Source: DASUCS01 sp041166365 | GTDB lineage: Bacteria > Actinomycetota > Acidimicrobiia > Acidimicrobiales > JACDCH01 | Length of the DNA stretch: 12,736 nucleotides | Reading direction: 5' to 3' | Assembly: GCA_041166365.1 (NCBI GenBank) | Contig: JBEEFX010000059.1 | Coordinates: 1 to 12,736 of the forward strand | Part shown: positions 7,868-12,736 of the stretch, piece by piece | Position numbering within the stretch: position 1 is the stretch's first letter | How the letters are laid out: each line of letters begins with the position of its first letter | Made by a program: the position numbers and the translations under genes | Notes under the pieces: model-generated | The model's input: the letters and a program-made list of their open reading frames with translations, nothing else | Database searches by the model: none | Told to the model about the DNA's origin: nothing

Positions 7868-8740
7868 TCAGCGGACCGCCACGCACCGGATGGCCCCGAC
7901 GCCGGTGGCGGCCAGGTCCCAGGACGTGCCGGCGTCCTCGGAGACGAAGACCCGACCGTCGTCCGTCCCGAGCGCCACGGTCGACTCGCGCGCTGCGAGC
8001 TGGAAGGTGTCGATGTTGCCCTCGAACCACTCCGGGAGGCCGTTGTCGCAGCGCGTGAACGGCCCGTCGCTGTCGACCGATCGCAGGTACACGGCGCCGT
8101 GCCTCGTGAACGGGCCGGTCGACGCGGTCACCAGCACGATGTCGTCGGCGACGGCGACGGCGCGGCAGTACGTGGCGTGCAAGCCGTCGGTGGTCCATGA
8201 GAACGTCCGGCCACCGTCGTCGCTCTGACCGAAGCCGACGGCCGCCGCCACCACCACGACGTCATCGGCGGCGAGCACCTGATGCGTGTCATCGTCGACG
8301 GGGACCACCTCGCGCCACGAGCCATCGTCGTCGCCGCGCCACACCCCGCCGACGTGAACGTTCACGAAGGGGGTGCCGTCCGCCCCGATCGCGATCGAGC
8401 GCGTGTCGGCCGAGCCGCCTCCCGGTGTGTACCACTCGCCGCGCGTCGGGATCCGATCGAACGATCCGACCGGGGAGGCGCTCGCCGCACCGCCGCGGAC
8501 CTCGAAGAGCCGGGCCTCGTCGGTCCCGATCAGGACGCCCCATGGGGCGGTCGCCAGGCACTGCGCCGGTAGGGGAAGGGCGATGGCGGTACGAGGATCG
8601 TCGATGGCGACGATCCCTTCGTGGCGCACGATGGCCCATCGGTCGTCGACAGCGGTGACGGCACCCTTGAGCAGCCACTCGACCTCGCCGCCGTCCGCGA
8701 GGGATCCGAGCCCGGCGGCAGTGCCGACAAGGATCTGCAT
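7868..8740 (-). CDS. Asp-box (BNR/sialidase-like) beta-propeller protein of unknown function
   Basis: The 290-residue product is made of repeated beta-strand blades. Two clear Asp-box motifs (S-x-D-x-G-x-T-F/W) are present, SDDGGRTF at 173-180 and SEDAGTSW at 267-274, with a degenerate one near 220-231. This fold occurs in sialidases, Ycf48-like and VPS10-type propellers; without catalytic Arg and Tyr/Glu residues that I could assign, an enzymatic sialidase role is not supported, and binding or scaffold roles are equally possible. No signal peptide or membrane segment is seen, so it is probably cytoplasmic. I chose ATG 8740 (MQILVGTAAGLGSL) because the first propeller strand starts there; an upstream extension to 8908 would be low-complexity and would cover the divergent promoter region. 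No Shine-Dalgarno is visible. Confidence 0.8.
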   Translation of the reverse strand: MQILVGTAAGLGSLADGGEVEWLLKGAVTAVDDRWAIVRHEGIVAIDDPRTAIALPLPAQCLATAPWGVLIGTDEARLFEVRGGAASASPVGSFDRIPTRGEWYTPGGGSADTRSIAIGADGTPFVNVHVGGVWRGDDDGSWREVVPVDDDTHQVLAADDVVVVAAAVGFGQSDDGGRTFSWTTDGLHATYCRAVAVADDIVLVTASTGPFTRHGAVYLRSVDSDGPFTRCDNGLPEWFEGNIDTFQLAARESTVALGTDDGRVFVSEDAGTSWDLAATGVGAIRCVAVR

Positions 8741-8746
8741 GGGCCA

Positions 8747-8752
8747 AGTATG
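8747..8752 (-). promoter_or_regulatory. Possible -10 element for leaderless expression of the propeller gene
   Basis: On the minus strand CATACT (4 of 6 matches to TATAAT, including the key A2 and T6) sits six bases before ATG 8740, the spacing expected for a leaderless transcript in actinobacteria. The gene also lacks a Shine-Dalgarno sequence, which fits. No convincing -35 box was found. Confidence 0.3.
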
Positions 8753-8812
8753 CGTTGGGCGAGCGCCGTCGCGCGCTGAAGAGTCTGGTTGCATGCGCTC
8801 GCCGAGACGCAC

Positions 8813-8830
8813 GCCGGCGCGGGCGCCGGC
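8813..8830. repeat. Inverted repeat in the divergent intergenic region
   Basis: GCCGGCGC (8813-8820), two G bases, then its exact reverse complement (8823-8830). It lies in the 157-base gap between the divergently transcribed propeller and oxygenase genes. It could be an operator for one or both, or a leader hairpin; GC-rich palindromes of this size also arise by chance at this base composition. Confidence 0.4.
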
Positions 8831-8897
8831 CGGTGCGCTGTGCTCATTGGAGGACTCGCCTATCGGCTCGTCCTCGCTATACGCGACACTCGCGGTC

Positions 8898-9905
8898 GTG
8901 ACGCACACAGTGGTGGAGTTCGGCGAGCTGCTCGGCCGTGCCGGGGCCTCGGCGATCGTCGACCTCTGCGAACGCTTCGGCCGCTACGGCATGTACAGCC
9001 AGGAGCACGTCGAGTCCGACATCGGACGGGGACTGTCGCAACGCCACGACGCCGCGTCGAACTTCGTGCGTACTGGTGGACGATTCGCCCGCGACGAGCC
9101 GATCGCGACGCTGGCCGCCCGCACGAACTACTTCCGCGAGGAGTACGCGTACGGCGCCGAGCCGATCATCGACGGCATCGAGCCGTACCTGTTCCACGAG
9201 GGTTTCGCCGACGCGGCCCGCAAGGTGCACGACCGGCCGCTGATCGAGCCGGCCATCGTGTTCGCCAACCTGATGGTCCCGGGTCAGGAGCTCGCGGTGC
9301 ACACGGACGTGCCGGAGTTCCGCGGGTGCAATCGCAAGGTGATGCCGCAATGGCTCCTCGTCGCCATGCACCACTCGGGCCTGTTCGACGCGTGGCGCAT
9401 GCCGATCGCCACCGGGGTGGCCTGGTTCCACGACTGTGAGGGCGGTGAGTTCTGCTTCTATCCGGATGGTGCGCAGGGCGCGCCCGTCGCCAAGCAAGTC
9501 CTGTACGACACGGCATTGCTGTTCGACGCCGACAGCGTCTTCCACGGGGTCGACCGCATCGACGCCGACGGCGCCGGGCGTGACATCGCACCACTGCGTC
9601 CTGGCATGTCGCTCGACTTCGTCGGCGACCGTCAGTGGAGCGTCCACGACGGTGACGACGTCGTCGCCGATTACAAGTGGGACGAGCTTCGGTTCAGCGT
9701 GTCGTGGAAGGCGTACTGCTTCGAGGATGAACGCGAGCAGCGGACCTGGCGCGAGCACGCCGACGATCTCACGCTGGAATTCGTCGTCGACCGCTTGGTG
9801 GACGACCTGCGCTCGCGCGGTCGCATCGAAGTCGACGTGCCCGACAACCCCGATCTCGGCTTGCTGATCATCGAGGAGTACATCCGATTCCCGACTCCCG
9901 CCTGA
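8898..9905 (+). CDS. Putative 2-oxoglutarate/Fe(II)-dependent oxygenase
   Basis: The product is about 335 residues. Its middle has the layout of a double-stranded beta-helix oxygenase: HTD at 135-137 (first iron ligands H135 and D137), strands through GGEFCFYPDG (182-191), and a distal histidine in FHGVDRI (H216), about 80 residues later, which is the usual spacing of an HxD...H triad. A cosubstrate-binding Arg is not certain (R228 or the R in LRPGM are candidates). The substrate is unknown. The start is uncertain: GTG 8898, 8910 or 8913 are all possible, and GGAGGA at 8849-8854 has no usable start at normal distance. GACACT at 8885-8890, seven bases before GTG 8898, would allow a leaderless start. 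ATG 8793 would add an Arg/Ser-rich, unconserved-looking tail. The gene is directly followed by a methyltransferase, suggesting a shared tailoring pathway. Confidence 0.6.
   Translation: MTHTVVEFGELLGRAGASAIVDLCERFGRYGMYSQEHVESDIGRGLSQRHDAASNFVRTGGRFARDEPIATLAARTNYFREEYAYGAEPIIDGIEPYLFHEGFADAARKVHDRPLIEPAIVFANLMVPGQELAVHTDVPEFRGCNRKVMPQWLLVAMHHSGLFDAWRMPIATGVAWFHDCEGGEFCFYPDGAQGAPVAKQVLYDTALLFDADSVFHGVDRIDADGAGRDIAPLRPGMSLDFVGDRQWSVHDGDDVVADYKWDELRFSVSWKAYCFEDEREQRTWREHADDLTLEFVVDRLVDDLRSRGRIEVDVPDNPDLGLLIIEEYIRFPTPA
9873..9878 (+). promoter_or_regulatory. Ribosome binding site bearing on the methyltransferase start
   Basis: GAGGAG lies eight bases before an in-frame ATT at 9887 and 23 bases before the in-frame CTG at 9902. 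No ATG, GTG or TTG exists in the methyltransferase frame between the preceding in-frame stop (9728-9730) and GTG 10184, so this site suggests initiation at ATT 9887, or coupled re-initiation at CTG 9902. Confidence 0.4.
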
Positions 9906-10789
9906 CGCGAGGCCGCGTCCTCGAGCGTCCGAGCCTGACCGCGGAGGCCGTCACGCTGGCCCGCGCGGGCGAGGCGACCCGCCCCGAAGGCGAGCGAATC
10001 ATCGACGATCCGTACGCGCGTCGGTTCCTGCGTCCATCGGGCCGGGCTGCGCTCGCCGCCTGGAATGCCTCGTCGGCGGCATCGGGACTGCTCGATCGCA
10101 TCGGCACCGCGTTCGTTGCCTGCCGGCACCGGTTCATCGACGACCACCTGCTGGCTGCGCTCGACGCCGGCGCGGAACAACTGGTGTTGTTGGGCGCTGG
10201 CTACGACGCACGCGCCTACCGGTTCTGCAAGCAGTTGGACGGACGGCCGGTGTTCGAAGTCGACTTGGCGGCGACGAGTCGGCGCAAGGCCGGCATCATC
10301 GAGCGCAATCGCAAACACTTTCCCGATGCCAACGTGCACCGCGTGGAGATCGACTTCGAGACGCAGGCACTCTCCGACACGTTGCCGTCGGCGGGTTTTC
10401 GCAACGGCACACGCACGTTCGTCGTATGGGAGGGCGTGATTCCCTATCTCACGCGCGCAGCCGTCAAGGGCACCATCGGCGCGTTGCACGACCTGTGCGG
10501 CGACGGGTCCATGCTGGCGATGGATTGCTGGTTCATGGTCGACTCGCCTGGCCCGCTCGGGAGCGCCCGCCGCGCGGCTCCCGGTGCCATTGCCCTCATC
10601 GGTGAACCGGTGACGTTCGGAATGCATCCCGAGGACATGCCCGATTTTCTACGGCGGCTCGACTACGAGGTCGTCGACTTGGCTGACGCCGCCGAACTCG
10701 AGGCTCGCTACTGCACCGACGGGCGCAATGTCGAGCCTTCGCTGTTCGTCGTCGCCGCCCGCCGCGTCGACCGTCACGTCGATGGTTGA
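9902..10789 (+). CDS. Class I SAM-dependent methyltransferase, leucine carboxyl methyltransferase-like (TIGR00027 type)
   Basis: The frame encodes about 295 residues with the family's features in order: N-terminal SLTAEAVTLARA and DDPYARRFL, SAM motif I LLGAGYDARAYRF (about 96-108), acidic loop FEVD (118-121) and EGVIPYL (177-183). Related proteins methylate carboxyl or hydroxyl groups, often of small molecules; the substrate is not known. The reading frame upstream of motif I has no ATG, GTG or TTG, so a start at GTG 10184 would remove half of the SAM-binding domain. CTG 9902, which overlaps the upstream stop codon (CTGA), or ATT 9887, which has a better ribosome site, are the realistic starts; coordinates here use CTG. 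A frameshift or sequencing error near the gene junction is the alternative. The gene is coupled to the upstream oxygenase gene, and its last 16 bases overlap the convergent oxidoreductase gene. Confidence 0.82.
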   Translation: MTRGRVLERPSLTAEAVTLARAGEATRPEGERIIDDPYARRFLRPSGRAALAAWNASSAASGLLDRIGTAFVACRHRFIDDHLLAALDAGAEQLVLLGAGYDARAYRFCKQLDGRPVFEVDLAATSRRKAGIIERNRKHFPDANVHRVEIDFETQALSDTLPSAGFRNGTRTFVVWEGVIPYLTRAAVKGTIGALHDLCGDGSMLAMDCWFMVDSPGPLGSARRAAPGAIALIGEPVTFGMHPEDMPDFLRRLDYEVVDLADAAELEARYCTDGRNVEPSLFVVAARRVDRHVDG

Positions 10790-11766
10790 CGCCGCTCGAG
10801 TCCCGCAGCGCGGTAGGACGCGTCGATGACGCGCATGTTGGCGATGGCGTCGTCAGTGTTCGTGATGATCGGCTCGCCGCGCAGCACCGCTCCGGCGAAG
10901 GCGCGCAGCTGACATACGTACGTGGTCACCTTCGGCAGACGTGGTTGTTTCAGCCTTCCCGCCTGCGTACGGACCGACAGCCGGTGGAAGTACTGCGGCG
11001 CGTAGGGATTCAGGACGCGCAACGTGCCCTTGGTGCCTGTCACCTTCGCGCCGAGCTCGAGCAACCGGCCCGACAGCATCGAGGCCGTGATGCGACCCGT
11101 ACCGCCGTTGGGGAGTGTCATGTCGGCCCGCAACCAACGGTCGACGCCGGGGGACCGCTCACGCGCCGTCGCACGCACGACGGTGGGCTCGGCCTGGGCG
11201 AGCGTGCGCAGTAGGTGGATCGTGTAACAGCCGACGTCCATCGTCGATCCACCGGCAAGGTGCAGTTGCCAGCGGATGTCGCTGCGCGACAACAAGGGGA
11301 TCACCATCGACGTCTCGATGTGCTCGATGTCGCCGAGCGTGCCGTCTCGCATGATCTGGACCAGCCGGTCCGCCAGCGGGTGGTAGCGATAGTGGAAAGC
11401 CTCCATGACCACGAGGCCCGTGCGCTGCTCGACGATCTGCACTTCCCTTGCTTCGTCCGCGTTGGCGGTGAACGGCTTCTCACACAGCACGTGCTTGCCG
11501 GCTTCGAGGGCGGCGATCGTCCACTTTCCGTGCAGGCCGTTCGGGAGCGGGTTGTAGATGGCGTCGATGTCCGGATCGGCCAGCAACGCGTCGTAGCTGT
11601 CATGCACCCGGCCGATGCCGTGCTTGCTCGCGAACCTGTTCGCCTTCGCCTTGTCGCGGGCGGCGACGGCGACGACCTCGACCTCGTCCACGGCCCGAGC
11701 CGGCTTGATGAGCGCCGGAGGCGCGATGTTGGCGGCACCGAGAATGCCGATGCGAAGCGGAGCCAT
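10774..11766 (-). CDS. Gfo/Idh/MocA family NAD(P)-dependent oxidoreductase
   Basis: The 330-residue product has an N-terminal Rossmann fold (GILGAANIAPPAL, from residue 7), NPLPNGLHG (72-80), the family's catalytic CEKPF (K97) and a C-terminal domain with MEAFHYRYHP (121-130) and GGSTMDVGCYTIH (172-184; D177 and H184 fit the active-site positions). It most resembles the dihydrodiol/D-xylose dehydrogenase and glucose-fructose oxidoreductase side of the family. The substrate, probably a sugar or cyclitol, is unassigned. ATG 11766 has an AGGA ribosome site at 11774-11777, seven bases upstream. The gene converges on the methyltransferase with a 16-bp overlap, leaving no room for a terminator between them. 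The 201 bases upstream, 11767-11967, hold no gene I can support. Confidence 0.93.
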   Translation of the reverse strand: MAPLRIGILGAANIAPPALIKPARAVDEVEVVAVAARDKAKANRFASKHGIGRVHDSYDALLADPDIDAIYNPLPNGLHGKWTIAALEAGKHVLCEKPFTANADEAREVQIVEQRTGLVVMEAFHYRYHPLADRLVQIMRDGTLGDIEHIETSMVIPLLSRSDIRWQLHLAGGSTMDVGCYTIHLLRTLAQAEPTVVRATARERSPGVDRWLRADMTLPNGGTGRITASMLSGRLLELGAKVTGTKGTLRVLNPYAPQYFHRLSVRTQAGRLKQPRLPKVTTYVCQLRAFAGAVLRGEPIITNTDDAIANMRVIDASYRAAGLERRQPST

Positions 11767-11967
11767 GCGGCCATCCTGTCGAGAATTGCGCGACCGTGTG
11801 TAGCGATTGCCCCGACGCCCGGTCTACCGGAGCCGCCCATGCCGTCGTCGAGGAGATGCTCGCCGGCGCCGGCGGCTTGGTGTGGTTTGACGCGTGCTTG
11901 GCCGCGCCTTGATGGTGCCGCCGAAGCAACCGAGTCCGCTCTCTGCCCGCTTGTACGGTGAATGAGG

Positions 11968-12041
11968 GCCCCCGTAGCTCAGCGGAATAGAGCAGCCGCC
12001 TTCTAAGCGGACGGTCGCAGGTTCGATTCCTGCCGGGGGCG
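11968..12041 (+). tRNA. tRNA-Arg (anticodon TCT)
   Basis: The 74-base cloverleaf reads: acceptor GCCCCCG with CGGGGGC, D-stem GCTC/GAGC, anticodon loop CTTCTAA (anticodon TCT, decoding AGA), T-arm GCAGG-TTCGATT-CCTGC, discriminator G, no encoded CCA. The outermost anticodon-stem pair (27-43) is a G-A mismatch; the other four pairs are Watson-Crick. Confidence 0.96.
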
Positions 12042-12098
12042 CGAAAGTCCTGGTAGAGCCGGATGACGATTTTCGATCGCCTGCCTCTGCAGGGCCGC

Positions 12099-12118
12099 GT
12101 TGAACAATGGTGTTCAAC
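12099..12118. repeat. Operator-like inverted repeat downstream of tRNA-Arg
   Basis: GTTGAACA (12099-12106), four bases ATGG, then its exact reverse complement TGTTCAAC (12111-12118). It lies in the gene-free stretch 12042-12339 between tRNA-Arg and the phosphotransferase gene, 221 bases before the latter. It resembles a binding site for a dimeric regulator. GAAC and GTTC are six bases apart rather than four, so it does not fit the actinobacterial LexA box. No T-run follows, which argues against a terminator. Nothing else was recognised in the stretch. Confidence 0.45.
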
Positions 12119-12339
12119 CCGCTCAACACAGAGCGAGACGCTGAAACTGCAGGCTCTGACCCTCCGCCTCACAAACGGCTCTCGCAGCCCGATCGCGAGC
12201 GTCACCTACCGCACCTCGGGGTCATGCCCCATGCCGACATGGCTGCGCGTTCTGGGACAGGCGGGCCACAGTCGCGTCGCGCCCAGAGCCGTCGATATGT
12301 ACTACGTCGGCAAGCGCTCCCCATCTAGCGTTCGAGCGG

Positions 12340-12736
12340 ATGTTGACGGGCGACTCTCCTCATGGCGAGCGCGACCACTTCAAGGCGCAGCCAGCGATCC
12401 GAGAGATCCTGTCAAGCCTCGGGCTCTCGAGCTCTGGCCTGAGATGGATTGCGAGCTACTCGCACTCAGCATGGATGACGGACGAGGTCGTAGTGCGGTA
12501 CCGCACCTTTGGTCCTACCGGTCGACTCAGTCACGAGACGTGCGTGGCCGCTCTTCTCCCCGCCGAAGTGCTGTACCCGACGGTGATCGCACATGGGTGC
12601 GACGGCGATAACGACTGGCTCGTCACCGAGCGCATCCCAGGTGAATCGCTGTACGCGACGTGGCCCAGGCTGTCGGTCCGAGAACGCGAAACGGCTACGC
12701 ACGAGATGCCGATCGCTGTACGCGCTCTCCACGGCT
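12340..12736 (+). CDS. Aminoglycoside phosphotransferase-like kinase, 5' part only (runs off the window)
   Basis: From ATG 12340 the frame stays open to the window edge (132 codons) and reads as the N-terminal lobe of an APH-family (PF01636-type) kinase: SAWMTDEVVVRYR, then GRLSHETCVAALLP with the usual E of helix C, YPTVIAHGCDGDNDWLVTERIPGESL matching the beta-strands and hinge, and the start of the helical lobe ending in AVRALHG. The catalytic HGD and DFE-like motifs should lie beyond the edge. Many chromosomal members phosphorylate metabolites or have unknown substrates, so antibiotic resistance should not be assumed. The start is a guess; GAGCGG just upstream is a weak ribosome site and the frame is open further upstream. 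A longer open frame at 12063-12611 overlaps it but has no protein-family character. Confidence 0.72.
   Translation, partial: MLTGDSPHGERDHFKAQPAIREILSSLGLSSSGLRWIASYSHSAWMTDEVVVRYRTFGPTGRLSHETCVAALLPAEVLYPTVIAHGCDGDNDWLVTERIPGESLYATWPRLSVRERETATHEMPIAVRALHG

Noticed and set aside
8877..9758. 293-codon open frame on the minus strand opposite the oxygenase gene
   Set aside because: It is rich in V, D, R and E without motifs, and the + strand frame carries a plausible iron triad.
9671..10627. 318-codon open frame on the minus strand opposite the methyltransferase
   Set aside because: The + strand frame has unmistakable methyltransferase motifs; this one has none.
11887..11916. TTGACG followed 18 bases later by GATGGT, considered as the tRNA-Arg promoter
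   Set aside because: The -10 match is poor and the spacing only marginal, so it is not distinguishable from background.
11215..11961. 248-codon open frame on the + strand opposite the oxidoreductase gene
   Set aside because: It is antisense to the conserved Gfo/Idh/MocA motifs and without recognisable domains.
12063..12611. 182-codon open frame on the + strand near the right edge
   Set aside because: It is Arg/Ser-rich and overlaps in another frame a sequence with clear APH-kinase character (12340 onward).
1..12736. CRISPR array or complete mobile element
   Set aside because: No regularly spaced repeats, no transposase or integrase gene and no terminal inverted repeats were found.

Overview
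The window reads as a high-GC bacterial chromosome, most likely an actinomycete and possibly Acidimicrobiia-like; the order is a guess. The reasons are the strong GC bias at third codon positions, frequent GTG/TTG starts, three tRNA genes without an encoded CCA end, and a leucine-carboxyl-methyltransferase-like (TIGR00027-type) methyltransferase, a family expanded in actinobacteria. The window falls into two parts that meet at a tRNA-Lys gene.

Left part (1-7578): a complete type I restriction-modification operon on the + strand in the order hsdM (312-1796), hsdS (1789-2961), hsdR (2958-6011). A fourth gene (6011-7330) encodes a DUF262 protein with a C-terminal HNH nuclease domain. All four are stitched together by 8-, 4- and 1-base overlaps, so they form one translationally coupled defence operon. 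The fourth gene belongs to the GmrSD/SspE/BrxU group of modification-linked nucleases and is the most interesting item here. A perfect 25-bp palindrome lies in the last codons of hsdS, just before the hsdR start. The 311 bases before hsdM and the 248 bases after the fourth gene hold no gene I can defend, but the latter contains a 12-bp tandem repeat close to the 3' end of tRNA-Lys.

Right part (7579-12736): more GC-rich and chromosomal in character. tRNA-Lys(CTT) and tRNA-His(GTG) lie on the minus strand, followed by a minus-strand Asp-box beta-propeller gene (7868-8740). Divergent from it is a + strand pair: a putative 2-oxoglutarate/Fe(II) oxygenase (8898-9905) and a SAM-dependent methyltransferase (about 9902-10789) whose beginning has no ATG, GTG or TTG codon. 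Converging on the methyltransferase with a 16-bp overlap is a Gfo/Idh/MocA oxidoreductase on the minus strand (10774-11766). tRNA-Arg(TCT) follows on the + strand (11968-12041), and the window ends inside an aminoglycoside-phosphotransferase-like gene (12340 to beyond the edge).

The R-M operon beside the 3' end of a tRNA gene, with lower GC in the lines I counted by hand, suggests an acquired defence island. No integrase is present in the window and the left boundary is not visible.
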